Shown here: positions 1 to 9,060 of the stretch, in pieces | How the letters are laid out: each line of letters starts with the position of its first letter | How positions within the stretch are numbered: the stretch's first letter is position 1 | From: Flavipsychrobacter sp. | Lineage (GTDB): Bacteria; Bacteroidota; Bacteroidia; Chitinophagales; Chitinophagaceae | NCBI GenBank assembly: GCA_041392855.1 | Contig: JAWKLD010000001.1 | Location: 2,466,001-2,530,000 of the forward strand | Direction of reading: 5' to 3' | DNA: 64,000 bases | The notes under the pieces: generated by a model | The model's database searches: none | The model's input: only the letters and a program-made list of their open reading frames with translations | What the model was told of the DNA's origin: nothing | Translations under genes and position numbers: made by a program

Positions 1-3000
1 AGGCATTGTACTTACTGCTACGGGTGCAAGTACCTATTCTTGGACACCAAACAGCACGCTGTCTTGCTCCAACTGCCCTAACCCTACTGCCAACCCAGCC
101 GCTGCTACGGCTTATATAGTTACAGGTACTGACACCAATGGCTGCTCTAGTAAAGACACGGCAGTTATCACGGTGTATACACAACCAACAGTAAGTGCTG
201 GTAGTAACCAAAATTTATGTGCAGGAAGCACTCTTCAATTAACCGCAACAGGTGCTACAAGTTATACATGGTCGCCGAGCACAGGATTGTCTTGTACTAA
301 TTGTGCCAGCCCATTTGCCAACCCTACTACAACTACTACTTATACAACTATAGGTACTGACGCTAATGGATGTAAAGACACCAGTGATGTTACCATAACG
401 ATACTAAGCAAACCTACTGTAAGCGCAGGTAGTAATAAGACCATTTGCATAGGGTCTTCTACCACACTTACAGCAACAGGTGCTACAAGCTATACATGGT
501 CGCCAAGTACAGGATTATCTTGTACGACCTGTCCTAGTCCTACTGCAAGCCCAACCACTACAACCGTTTATACAGTAGTTGGTACTGCTGGAAATGGATG
601 TACCGACACCGCTACTGTAACGGTTACGGTAAACCCACTACCAATTGTGAGTGCCGGTAGTGACAAGGCTATATGCTCAGGCAGTAGTACCATATTGCAA
701 GCTACGGGAGCTACCAGCTATACCTGGACACCTAGTACTGGTTTATCCTGTACCAATTGTCCTAACCCAACAGCGAGCCCTACTACTACAACTACATATA
801 CTGTTACAGGAACTGATGGTAATGGATGTGTCAATACAGATCAAGTAGTTGTAACTGTAAACGCACTGCCTAATGTAATTGCCAGTGCAAATACCAGCAT
901 CTGTTTGAACGATAGTACTCAGCTTACTGCTACCGGTGCCAATACATATGTTTGGACACCGAGTACTGGATTATCTTGTACAACCTGTGCTAACCCATAT
1001 GCAAAACCAACTATAACTACTACCTATACTGTAACAGGTACAGATATTAATGGTTGTGTCAATTCAGACGCGGTTACTGTTACTGTGAACCCGCTACCTA
1101 ATATTGATGCCGGCACTGATAAAACAATTTGTAATGGCTCTTCTGTTACCCTATTGGCAACAGGGGGCAATACTTATACATGGACACCGAGTACCGGATT
1201 ATCATGCACTGCCTGTACTAACCCAATAGCAAGCCCTACTACTACGACTACTTATATAGTAACAGGCACCGATACTAACGGTTGTGCTAATAAGGATAGT
1301 GTTAAGGTCACTGTAAATCCGTTGCCTAATGTGAACGCAGGTAATGACGTAAGCATATGTGTAGGATCAAGCACTAACCTTTCTGCTACTGGTGCTATTA
1401 CTTATACTTGGTCGCCAAGTACTGGACTATCTTGTACTAGCTGTGCATCGCCAACAGCAAACCCAACAAGCACTACTACTTATGTGGTTACTGGTGTTGA
1501 TGCAAACGGTTGTGTCAATACAGATACTGTGGTTGTAACGGTAAACCCACTACCTACTGTAAATGCAGGTAATGACGTTGCCATATGTTTTGGTAGTAGT
1601 ACTATACTTTCTGCTACAGGAGCTACAAGTTATGTATGGACTCCAAGCACTGGATTATCATGCACTACTTGTGCCAACACTTCTGCAAACCCAACAAGTA
1701 CTACTACTTATGTAGTTACCGGTACTGATGCTAATGGTTGTGTCAATACAGATACTGTGGTAATTACTGTAAAACCATTGCCTAACATACAAGCGGGCAA
1801 TGATGTTGCTATATGTATTGGAGACACTACACAACTACAAGGCTCAGGAGCTGTTACATATTCATGGACTCCAAGTACCGGACTGTCTTGTACTACATGC
1901 CCTGACCCTAAAGCTTACCCAACAGTTACTACCACTTATATTCTAACAGGCACGAGTACAAATAACTGCACAAATGTAGATTCAGTAATAGTAACTGTTA
2001 ACCCGCTGCCAACTATCACTATAAATGGTGGCAAGAATATTTGTAAGGGAAACTCAACACAACTTACAGCAGTAGGTGCACAAACCTATACATGGTCACC
2101 TACTAACGGGCTGTCTTGTACTAATTGTACTAGTCCTATTGCTACTCCTGCAGATACAACTATTTATATCATTACGGGTACTGATGCAAACGGTTGTGTT
2201 AATACCACTCAAGTAAAAATAGATGTGAAACCTGTGCCTGTTGTGACCAGTTCTTCAAACACTATATTATGTTATGGAGACAGTGTGCAACTAACTGCAG
2301 GTGGTGCTACCAGTTATATATGGTCGCCAAGCAATGGGTTGTCTTGTACTAATTGTAGCAGCCCTGTTGCAAAACCAACATTATCTGTGACCTATTTGGT
2401 AACGGGAACTACCAACGGCTGTAGCGATACAAATACTGTAACAGTAAATGTGCTACAAAAACCAACGGTTACTGCAGGGCCAGATATTGAAATCTGTAAA
2501 GGCAATTCTGATACACTAAAAGTAACGGGTGCTAACAGCTACAGTTGGTCACCAAACGCAGGTTTATCTTGCAACAACTGTCAGTTCCCTATCACTACTA
2601 CCAATGTGGATAGAACATATATTGTAACCGGTACAGACCTTAATGGTTGTAAAGACACCAGTAAAGTTTTTGTAAAAGTGCATAATTCGCCTAACGTAGA
2701 TGCAGGACCAAATAAAACTATTTGTAACGGAGAGTCTACACAGCTTACCGCTACAGGTGCTACTAGTTATACTTGGTCGCCAACTGCAACATTATCTTGT
2801 ACCAGCTGTACCAGCCCATATGCTACACCTATCACAAATACCACTTATCAAGTTATCGGTGTTGACATGAATGGCTGTAGCGATTCTGACAAAGTAACCA
2901 TAAGCGTGAAAGTAAAATCTGCTACCTCTGTAGGAAAAGGGGACACACTATGTTATGGAGCAACAACAGAAATTGCAGCCTATGGTGGTAACAGTTACGA

Positions 3001-3370
3001 ATGGTCACCAAGCTTAGGATTGCTTGATCCTACTGCCGATAAAACCAAAGCAGCGCCGCTTACCTCTACCAACTATCGTGTCATCATTAAACAGCAAGAC
3101 TGCTATACTGATACAGGATATGTATTTGTACAAGTGAATCCGAACCCAGAAATAGAACTGGGCGATAACCAGCACATAAAAGGTAACGGTGGGGTTCAAC
3201 TTGATGCAAGTGGTAATGAAAATAGTACTTACATATGGACGCCTGTTACCAACCTGAGCTGTACCGACTGTGCTACACCAAAAGCTACACCTACCAAAAC
3301 CACTACTTACAATGTGAAAGTAACTAATGCCTTTGGGTGCGAAACGGAAGATAACATCACCATATTTGTT
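1..3370 (+). repeat. Tandem coding repeat, period about 228 bp
   Basis: About 15 consecutive 228-bp units encode the adhesin's Ig-like domains. Most carry an invariant pair of cysteines in a GLSCTxC motif and a third cysteine in NGC. Units between about 180 and 2200 are the most alike; those near the 3' end have diverged. The unit around 2990-3060 has lost the cysteine pair (LGLLDPTADK replaces it). The period and coding nature exclude a CRISPR array. Confidence 0.9.
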
Positions 3371-3673
3371 ACTTGTAACAATGATCAGGTATTCATAGCC
3401 AACACCTTCACCCCTAATGGTGATGGGTTGAATGACAAGTTCTACCCTCAAGGAAAAGGCATTGCAGAAGTGAAGAGTATGCGCATCTACAACCGCTGGG
3501 GTGAGGTTGTCTTTAGCCAAACCAATATGCCATTAAATGACCCTAATTATGGTTGGGATGGTACTTATAATAGAAAACCTTTAAAGCCTGATGTATTCAT
3601 CTATGTAATTAACGCGACTTGTGATACTGGTGAACCGTTACAAATAAGAGGAGATATATCACTAGTACGTTAA
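2..3673 (+). CDS. Giant T9SS-secreted repeat adhesin, 5' end outside window
   Basis: The reading frame is open from the first complete codon, so the N-terminus lies upstream of the window. The visible part is built from about 15 tandem Ig/PKD-like repeats of roughly 76 residues, each with a core like YTWSPSTGLSCTNC, a TTTTTY strand and a TGTDANGC strand. The last about 90 residues (starting near FTPNGDGLNDKF, with MRIYNRWGEVVF and GWDGTYN) match the gliding-motility/type B sorting domain (CHU_C, TIGR04131-like), which directs export through the type IX secretion system. The PorP/SprF gene directly downstream is the usual partner of type B substrates. Likely a surface adhesin or SprB-type filament; the ligand is unknown. 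The first in-window GTG (173) is internal and not a real start. Confidence 0.9.
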   Translation, partial: GIVLTATGASTYSWTPNSTLSCSNCPNPTANPAAATAYIVTGTDTNGCSSKDTAVITVYTQPTVSAGSNQNLCAGSTLQLTATGATSYTWSPSTGLSCTNCASPFANPTTTTTYTTIGTDANGCKDTSDVTITILSKPTVSAGSNKTICIGSSTTLTATGATSYTWSPSTGLSCTTCPSPTASPTTTTVYTVVGTAGNGCTDTATVTVTVNPLPIVSAGSDKAICSGSSTILQATGATSYTWTPSTGLSCTNCPNPTASPTTTTTYTVTGTDGNGCVNTDQVVVTVNALPNVIASANTSICLNDSTQLTATGANTYVWTPSTGLSCTTCANPYAKPTITTTYTVTGTDINGCVNSDAVTVTVNPLPNIDAGTDKTICNGSSVTLLATGGNTYTWTPSTGLSCTACTNPIASPTTTTTYIVTGTDTNGCANKDSVKVTVNPLPNVNAGNDVSICVGSSTNLSATGAITYTWSPSTGLSCTSCASPTANPTSTTTYVVTGVDANGCVNTDTVVVTVNPLPTVNAGNDVAICFGSSTILSATGATSYVWTPSTGLSCTTCANTSANPTSTTTYVVTGTDANGCVNTDTVVITVKPLPNIQAGNDVAICIGDTTQLQGSGAVTYSWTPSTGLSCTTCPDPKAYPTVTTTYILTGTSTNNCTNVDSVIVTVNPLPTITINGGKNICKGNSTQLTAVGAQTYTWSPTNGLSCTNCTSPIATPADTTIYIITGTDANGCVNTTQVKIDVKPVPVVTSSSNTILCYGDSVQLTAGGATSYIWSPSNGLSCTNCSSPVAKPTLSVTYLVTGTTNGCSDTNTVTVNVLQKPTVTAGPDIEICKGNSDTLKVTGANSYSWSPNAGLSCNNCQFPITTTNVDRTYIVTGTDLNGCKDTSKVFVKVHNSPNVDAGPNKTICNGESTQLTATGATSYTWSPTATLSCTSCTSPYATPITNTTYQVIGVDMNGCSDSDKVTISVKVKSATSVGKGDTLCYGATTEIAAYGGNSYEWSPSLGLLDPTADKTKAAPLTSTNYRVIIKQQDCYTDTGYVFVQVNPNPEIELGDNQHIKGNGGVQLDASGNENSTYIWTPVTNLSCTDCATPKATPTKTTTYNVKVTNAFGCETEDNITIFVTCNNDQVFIANTFTPNGDGLNDKFYPQGKGIAEVKSMRIYNRWGEVVFSQTNMPLNDPNYGWDGTYNRKPLKPDVFIYVINATCDTGEPLQIRGDISLVR

Positions 3674-3705
3674 CCCATTAAAATCATCTTTATTAAAAAG
3701 ATATT

Positions 3706-4791
3706 ATGAAGAAGCTTTTATTCACAATACTGTTATTGAGCGCCTGCTTAGTGGTAAAAAAACCACTCTGGGCGCAGGATGTGCACTTTTCGCAATTCTA
3801 CGAAAATAGCATTATGCGCAACCCTGCCCTTACTGGTATTTTTAGTGGCGACTATAAAATAGGGGTTAACTACCGTACACAATGGAGTAGCCTTGCCGTT
3901 CCTTTTCAAACTGTATTGATGTCTGCCGAATCCAGAATATTGGTAGGTAAAGAAGCAGGGGACTATCTTAGCTTTGGAATAAGTGCTGCTTACGATAAGG
4001 CAGGTACTATTAGCTTCAATACGATGCAAGTTTACCCTGCTATCAACTACAATAAAAATCTGGAAGATAAACATGGCTCCTTTTTATCCGTAGGCTTTGC
4101 TGCAGGTTATATCCAACGTTCTATTGACTTTTCTAAAGCCACATTTAGCTCCCAATATGTAAATGGTGGCTATAGTCAGGAAAACCTATCAGGAGAAAAC
4201 ATGAACAACACTACTATTCAAAACTATGACCTTGCAGCAGGTATTAGCTTTAATAGCTCTGCTTTGGCACAAAACAACCTTAACTACTATTTAGGCTTGG
4301 CCGCTTACCATATCACCAAACCAAAACATAGCTTCAGCAGTAGTGAAAACTTAATAAGACTCACTACCCGATGGACAGGTAATGCTGGTTTGAAATGGAC
4401 CTTTAATAACGCATATATGGTTACCGCCCATGCTAACTTTAATATCCAAAACCCTTATCAAGAAATAATGTATGGTGGCTTTATCGGCTGGCAAAACTCA
4501 GCTATTGTTGCTTCTAAAGATTATAGAAAATACTTTAGTCTGCATGCAGGTGTTTTTGTTCGTAAAGATGATGCCATTATACCATCACTAAAAATAGACT
4601 ATACACATTTCACCTTCTTACTATCCTACGACATCAACAACTCTACTTTGAACAGTGCGGGCAACAGCAATGGTTATGAGATGTCCGTTTATATTCGCGG
4701 GAAGTATAAAAATAAAAATAGCGACAGAACCTACAATTTTGCTTGTCCCCGTTTTGAGAATATGCCTAACGTAAACAGCTTTACCAATTAA
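3706..4791 (+). CDS. PorP/SprF family type IX secretion outer-membrane protein
   Basis: A 361-residue protein with a signal peptide ending near LWAQ, followed by the family signature QDVHFSQFYENSIMRNPALT and alternating beta-strand sequence ending in an aromatic/charged barrel tail. PorP/SprF proteins are outer-membrane barrels that work with T9SS type B substrates, as SprF does for SprB in Flavobacterium. The gene starts 32 bp after the adhesin stop and has no terminator before it, so the two are probably cotranscribed. Length is normal for the family. The family call is firm; the specific partnership with the upstream adhesin is inferred from position. Confidence 0.9.
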   Translation: MKKLLFTILLLSACLVVKKPLWAQDVHFSQFYENSIMRNPALTGIFSGDYKIGVNYRTQWSSLAVPFQTVLMSAESRILVGKEAGDYLSFGISAAYDKAGTISFNTMQVYPAINYNKNLEDKHGSFLSVGFAAGYIQRSIDFSKATFSSQYVNGGYSQENLSGENMNNTTIQNYDLAAGISFNSSALAQNNLNYYLGLAAYHITKPKHSFSSSENLIRLTTRWTGNAGLKWTFNNAYMVTAHANFNIQNPYQEIMYGGFIGWQNSAIVASKDYRKYFSLHAGVFVRKDDAIIPSLKIDYTHFTFLLSYDINNSTLNSAGNSNGYEMSVYIRGKYKNKNSDRTYNFACPRFENMPNVNSFTN

Positions 4792-4812
4792 CACACAACC
4801 AAAACTGATATA

Positions 4813-4847
4813 AATAATAATGCCTCCTAAACGGAGGCTTTATTATT
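4813..4847. terminator. Bidirectional intrinsic terminator
   Basis: Stem gcctcc/ggaggc with a 5-nt loop, extended by an A/T-rich arm (aataataa against ttattatt, one mismatch) that supplies a U-tract in either direction. It lies between the convergent porP/sprF-like gene and the response regulator. Confidence 0.85.
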
Positions 4848-4869
4848 ACTTAAATTATGTTGTTTCGTC

Positions 4870-5586
4870 TTATTTACCTTCTTCTTCAGGAGCACCGTCA
4901 TATACAAATTTAAAACCTATACCATGTATAGTTTGTAGTTCTACCCCAGGTTGTCCTTTAATGTACTTTCTCACTTTGGTGATGAATACATCCATACTTC
5001 TACCTAAGAAATAATCTTCCTTACCCCAAACGTGCAATAATATTTCGTCTCTTTTCAATACCCTGTTGGCGTTAGTACAGAAGAACTTAATAAGATCTGC
5101 CTCACGCTGAGTCAATTGACTGTCTTTACCGTCACCACTTAATACAAGGTTATCATAATCGAAATCCAAATTGCCTAATTTGAATGTACTAGGCCCTGTT
5201 TCTTCCTTTTTCTTTGTTCTCTTCAAGAAAACCTCCAAACGCAAAAGAAGCTCTTGCATGTTGAACGGTTTAGTAATATAATCGTCGGCACCACTTCTGA
5301 AACCAGCTATCTTATCATCATCCATCGATTTAGATGTCAATAATAATATCGGGATAGTTTCATTCTTCTCTCTTATTTGACCTGCCAAAGACATACCATC
5401 TTTTTTAGGTAGCATTACATCTAGTAGACAGATATCAAAATTATTTTTCATAAACTGCGCCCATGCTGCCTCAGCATCTGAACAGTGTACGACTTCATAT
5501 CCATTATTATTTAGACTATCTTTTACTACATAGCTTAGTGTAGCATCATCCTCTACTAATAGTATCTTTGCTTTGCTTGGTGGCAT
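4870..5586 (-). CDS. OmpR/PhoB-family response regulator
   Basis: A 238-residue two-domain response regulator. The receiver domain (residues 5-120) has the acidic pair D13/D14, the phospho-acceptor D56 (in LLDVMLP), T84 and K106. The second half is a winged-helix trans_reg_C domain with the typical LTQREADLIKFF and RSMDVFITKVRKYI segments. It is probably a DNA-binding transcription factor activated by a sensor kinase. No histidine kinase gene lies next to it, so it is an orphan here. It resembles the RprY-type regulators of Bacteroidota, but orthology cannot be assigned from sequence reading alone. Confidence 0.93.
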   Translation of the reverse strand: MPPSKAKILLVEDDATLSYVVKDSLNNNGYEVVHCSDAEAAWAQFMKNNFDICLLDVMLPKKDGMSLAGQIREKNETIPILLLTSKSMDDDKIAGFRSGADDYITKPFNMQELLLRLEVFLKRTKKKEETGPSTFKLGNLDFDYDNLVLSGDGKDSQLTQREADLIKFFCTNANRVLKRDEILLHVWGKEDYFLGRSMDVFITKVRKYIKGQPGVELQTIHGIGFKFVYDGAPEEEGK

Positions 5587-5811
5587 ATGTTCGCTTTATT
5601 TTTCTTGTATAACCAAAGTCATCAATAAAAAATACTCAATAAAAATTGTACTCGCAAGATACAAATACATTTTAAGTATTTTTCCCTCTTAATTGCCATT
5701 AATAGACCTCATATTCAAGAAATATAAGTTGTTTTTTATATAAACAGGCGTCGTAAAAGTACACTGTTTATCGAAAAAACTATAATACTACTCACCTCGT
5801 ATATAGTTATA

Positions 5812-5827
5812 CATCTAAAATTAGATG
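5812..5827. promoter_or_regulatory. Perfect inverted repeat upstream of lipoprotein gene
   Basis: Seven-base arms catctaa/ttagatg with a 2-bp spacer, 26 bp before the start of the lipoprotein gene and in the 266-bp divergent region shared with the response-regulator gene. It could be an operator for a dimeric regulator. No TAnnTTTG box was found nearby, and AT-rich palindromes arise by chance. Confidence 0.3.
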
Positions 5828-5852
5828 ATTACTTAACTAACAACGATTAAAA

Positions 5853-6545
5853 ATGAGGGGTATATTATTCATTACCATTATATTAATACTGGGGAGCTCT
5901 TGCAATAAAGTTGAAGACATCCCTCCCTTTATTCCTCCTATACAAGACAGCAACGATACAGATACATCAGGTAATCATGTTGATACAACTTCAGCATATA
6001 AACACATAGTTGACCAACAAACCCTAATTGCACACCCTGGTCTTACCAATAGCAAAAAGTATATTACCTATCTTATAAAGAAGGGTAATAATTATTGTGA
6101 GGGTAACAATTTTGTTCTAAGTAAATACCAATCATTACAATTCAAAGCAATACTTGACAGTAGCTGTATTTATCAAACTGTTCTTCCCTCCAACCAAGAA
6201 GACATCAACAAACTTTATGGCTTTTCTGACTGTACCAGCCATCATCATACCAATAGTGCTCGTTTTGGGTGGAACTGGGATAAAGGAGCCCTTAGGATCC
6301 ATGCCTACTGTTATGCTGATAGCATTCGTAGCTATAGAGAAATGGGAATAGTTAAGGTCAATGAAGAGTTTGATTGTCAACTAACCGTATTGCCACACCA
6401 ATATATATTCTCACTCAACGGTGATACTGTGATGATGGATAGAGGTTGTACCGATAATATAGCGTCAGGTTATTTGCTTTACCCTTATTTTGGAGGGGAT
6501 GAGCCGGCACCTCAAGATATAAGCGTTCAAATAAAAGAGTACTAG
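5853..6545 (+). CDS. Putative lipoprotein, unknown function
   Basis: A 230-residue protein starting with a lipoprotein signal peptide (ILILGSSC, lipidation Cys at residue 17) followed by an Asp/Pro/Thr-rich linker. The rest has scattered cysteines and a His-rich patch (CTSHHHTN) and ends in a beta-rich sequence. It should be anchored in a membrane, possibly surface-exposed. I do not recognise a family. It converges on ruvC and overlaps its stop by 4 bp. The ATG start is supported by the signal peptide directly after it. Confidence 0.75.
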   Translation: MRGILFITIILILGSSCNKVEDIPPFIPPIQDSNDTDTSGNHVDTTSAYKHIVDQQTLIAHPGLTNSKKYITYLIKKGNNYCEGNNFVLSKYQSLQFKAILDSSCIYQTVLPSNQEDINKLYGFSDCTSHHHTNSARFGWNWDKGALRIHAYCYADSIRSYREMGIVKVNEEFDCQLTVLPHQYIFSLNGDTVMMDRGCTDNIASGYLLYPYFGGDEPAPQDISVQIKEY

Positions 6546-7147
6546 CGCTTTTTATTTACCCTATTAGGGTTAGTAGCAATAAAGCTTTCCCAGCTTTCCT
6601 TTTTCTTTCCGACACCTAAGGTCTTTTTTATTTTATCATTTACTTCTGCGTTCCCTTTAGGTACTTTTTCTTGATAATAGTGCGTTAATGCTACTGCAAC
6701 AGCATCAGTAGCATCCATAAAACGTACATCCCCTTCAAACTTTAGCGTGTGTTGCAACATTTCAAGCACTTGCTCCTTACTTGCATTACCCCTCCCTGTT
6801 ATCGATTGTTTAATTTTTCGGGGAGCATACTCTGTAGTGGGTAGCCCATGCATCATAGCCGAAGCTATGGCTACACCCTGTGCCCTACCCAGTTTCAGCA
6901 TACTTTGTGCATTCTTACCATAAAATGGAGCCTCAATAGCTACAGCCTCGGGCTGGTGTATTTTAATAAGGGTTTCTATCTTTTTATAGATCAATTTTAG
7001 CCTTTCTGCATGATCATCATGTTTTGATAACTGCAATACGCCCATTTCCAGTAACGAAACACTATTTTTGCTCACGGCTATCAATCCGTAGCCCATAACC
7101 AAAGTACCGGGGTCGATACCTAATATTATCCTCGAAGCTTTTTGCAA
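6542..7147 (-). CDS. ruvC: RuvC Holliday junction resolvase
   Basis: A 201-residue RNase H-fold endonuclease that cuts four-way junctions together with RuvAB. The four acidic catalytic residues are present at the expected spacing: D12 (ILGIDPGT), E72 (VAIEAPFY), D145 and D148 (FMDATDAVA). There is a C-terminal basic extension of about 40 residues beyond the E. coli length. No ATG is available: an in-frame stop lies four codons upstream of the TTG at the 5' end, and the family normally starts just before IILGIDPG, so the start is most likely that TTG. The gene is divergent from the next one, which also uses TTG, with only 13 bp between them. Confidence 0.93.
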   Translation of the reverse strand: MQKASRIILGIDPGTLVMGYGLIAVSKNSVSLLEMGVLQLSKHDDHAERLKLIYKKIETLIKIHQPEAVAIEAPFYGKNAQSMLKLGRAQGVAIASAMMHGLPTTEYAPRKIKQSITGRGNASKEQVLEMLQHTLKFEGDVRFMDATDAVAVALTHYYQEKVPKGNAEVNDKIKKTLGVGKKKESWESFIATNPNRVNKKR

Positions 7148-7160
7148 ATGCTTTTTCTAT

Positions 7161-8114
7161 TTGAACAAAAATACCAAAATATGGCTCAATTACCTGATCG
7201 GAGGCACCCTATCGGCATTAATGCTTTGGGGTATCTATGTGCAGGTGATGAAACAAATAGATAAAGTAGGCGCCAACCCTAGCGAACTATTTGCAACGGG
7301 GCACAATATTTTCTTAATTGTCTGCATACTACTGCTACCTGTCAACTTGGCTCTGGAAGCTAAAAAGTGGCATTTGTTAGCCAATTCTGCCCAAAAACTA
7401 TCTTATAAAGATGCTTTTACCAGCTATATAGCCGGTATTGCCTTTGCTACTGTAACACCAAACAGACTTGGAGAATACCCTGGCAGGATATTGTACCTAA
7501 AGCGAAAAAATACAGTCAGGCTTATTAGTGTATCCATATTAGGTGCTACAGCACAAATACTTACCTTATTCATTTGTGGCTTTTTAGGCCTGTTATATTA
7601 CAATTTGGTAATAGACGATACCCTAGGGCGGGTTTTATTACTGCCGGCACTAGTAGTAACCATTATTCTATTCATAGCCTATTGGAAATTTGAAACATGG
7701 ATACCGCTTATTGAGCGTTTTAACATTTCTTGGCTCAAGCGCCTTAACGTGTATGGTAAACTGTTAAAGCGTTTTACGTTTAGAGAACAATTAACAATTT
7801 TAGGTATCTCTATTCTACGTTTTAGTATCTACACGGCACAGTATTTGTTTTTGATATACTGGATGAATGTTGAAGTGTCTTTGATAGATGGCTTATTTAC
7901 ATGTGCATTATTTTTTGGCGTAGTATCTGTAGTACCTTCGCTAACTATAATAGAACTGGGAGAAAGAGGATTTGTAAGCCTTTATCTTTTTCAACATTTT
8001 TCTGATAATGTTGTAGGTATATTAGCCGCCACAGTAGGACTATGGATCATTAACCTTGCCATACCAGCTATACTAGGCAGTGTATTACTAATACGTATGA
8101 AATTATTCCGTTAG
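7161..8114 (+). CDS. YbhN/AglD-type membrane protein (LPG synthase TM-domain family)
   Basis: A 317-residue integral membrane protein with about eight hydrophobic segments and the family hallmarks EAKKWHLL, a TPNRLGEYPGR motif near residue 97 and a late SLTIIELGERG motif. This matches the lysylphosphatidylglycerol-synthase transmembrane/UPF0104 family (YbhN, AglD). The soluble aminoacyl-transferase domain of MprF is absent, so no lipid aminoacylation is claimed; family members are often linked to lipid or glycan handling. The start is probably TTG (MNKNTKIWL...), since no ATG exists before the first membrane segment. It may be cotranscribed with the DUF3108 gene 32 bp downstream. Confidence 0.8.
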   Translation: MNKNTKIWLNYLIGGTLSALMLWGIYVQVMKQIDKVGANPSELFATGHNIFLIVCILLLPVNLALEAKKWHLLANSAQKLSYKDAFTSYIAGIAFATVTPNRLGEYPGRILYLKRKNTVRLISVSILGATAQILTLFICGFLGLLYYNLVIDDTLGRVLLLPALVVTIILFIAYWKFETWIPLIERFNISWLKRLNVYGKLLKRFTFREQLTILGISILRFSIYTAQYLFLIYWMNVEVSLIDGLFTCALFFGVVSVVPSLTIIELGERGFVSLYLFQHFSDNVVGILAATVGLWIINLAIPAILGSVLLIRMKLFR

Positions 8115-8146
8115 AAGAAGATTAGATGACTTTAAAAACAGGGATT

Positions 8147-8947
8147 ATGAACAACAAAAACAACTATTTATACATATTCTTATTGCTCATCAGCCCATTA
8201 ATGCTGAAGGCACAAGACAATTTTTGCGGTATTAAAAACACCAGCTTTAAGGTAGGAGAAAAGCTCACTTTCAATGTCTATTACAATATGGGCTGGATAT
8301 GGGCTGGTGCAGGCACAGCTGTATTTACCACCACACTAGAGAAAAAATCAGGTAGAGACGTATACCATATTGTTGGAGATGGAAGAACATATAAATCTTA
8401 CGAGTGGTTTTATAAAGTACGAGATAAATATGAAACTTTTATAGATACCAATACTTTGCTACCTGTGAAGTTTGTGAGAGATGTTAGTGAAGGCGGGCTG
8501 AAATTTTATAAGAGTGCTACTTTCAACCATAAAGATGGTAAAGCCCTGACCAAAGACGGACTAATTGACGTACCTAGCTGTGTTCAAGACGTACTATCTA
8601 CTATATACTATGCCCGAAACATAGATTATGATAAGTATAAGCCGGGAGATAAGATACCTTTTGACATGTACTTGGATGAAACTGTTTATCACCTATATAT
8701 TAAATACATGGGCAAAGAGCGTATCAAAACCAAATACGGTACTTTCAACTCTATCAAAATCAAACCGTTATTGATTGACGGTACTATGTTTAGCGGTGGA
8801 GAAAAAATGAGTGTATGGGTTAGCGATGATAAAAACCATATACCGCTAAGGGTAGATAGCCCTATTATAGTAGGTAGTGTAAAAGTGGATCTTATGGGCT
8901 TTGAAAACCTCAGAAACCCTTTTACAGCACTTATTAGCAAACGATAA
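8147..8947 (+). CDS. DUF3108 domain protein, exported
   Basis: The chosen ATG gives a 266-residue protein that begins directly with a signal peptide (NYLYIFLLLISPLMLKAQ); an in-frame ATG 21 bp upstream would place seven polar residues before it. The mature part matches the DUF3108 pattern: FKVGEKLTFNVYYNMGWIWAGAG at its N-terminus, then a beta-rich domain with VWVSDDKNHIPLRVD near the end. The family is thought to be periplasmic or outer-membrane associated with an unknown function. It follows the YbhN-like gene closely, suggesting a two-gene envelope operon. Confidence 0.8.
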   Translation: MNNKNNYLYIFLLLISPLMLKAQDNFCGIKNTSFKVGEKLTFNVYYNMGWIWAGAGTAVFTTTLEKKSGRDVYHIVGDGRTYKSYEWFYKVRDKYETFIDTNTLLPVKFVRDVSEGGLKFYKSATFNHKDGKALTKDGLIDVPSCVQDVLSTIYYARNIDYDKYKPGDKIPFDMYLDETVYHLYIKYMGKERIKTKYGTFNSIKIKPLLIDGTMFSGGEKMSVWVSDDKNHIPLRVDSPIIVGSVKVDLMGFENLRNPFTALISKR

Positions 8948-9022
8948 TAGTCTTAGATATAAGTTTTAGGCAGTATTTATACGTAATATCTCGTATAATT
9001 ATATGCAACCCATTCTTTTTTA

Positions 9023-9030
9023 TATTTTTG
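9023..9030 (+). promoter_or_regulatory. -7 promoter box for the ammonia-lyase gene
   Basis: TATTTTTG matches the Bacteroidota -7 consensus TAnnTTTG and lies 30 bp before the lyase start codon. No clear TTTG -33 element was found at the expected distance. Confidence 0.45.
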
Positions 9031-9060
9031 CCTACCTCATTATTTTATCCTTATTGAATT

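Noticed and set aside
1..3370. Regularly spaced 228-bp repeats as a possible CRISPR array
   Set aside because: Repeats are continuous, in frame and coding; spacing and length do not fit CRISPR.
3014..3520. 168-residue minus-strand frame inside the adhesin
   Set aside because: Antisense of a clearly coding, repeat-bearing frame; no motif or start signal.
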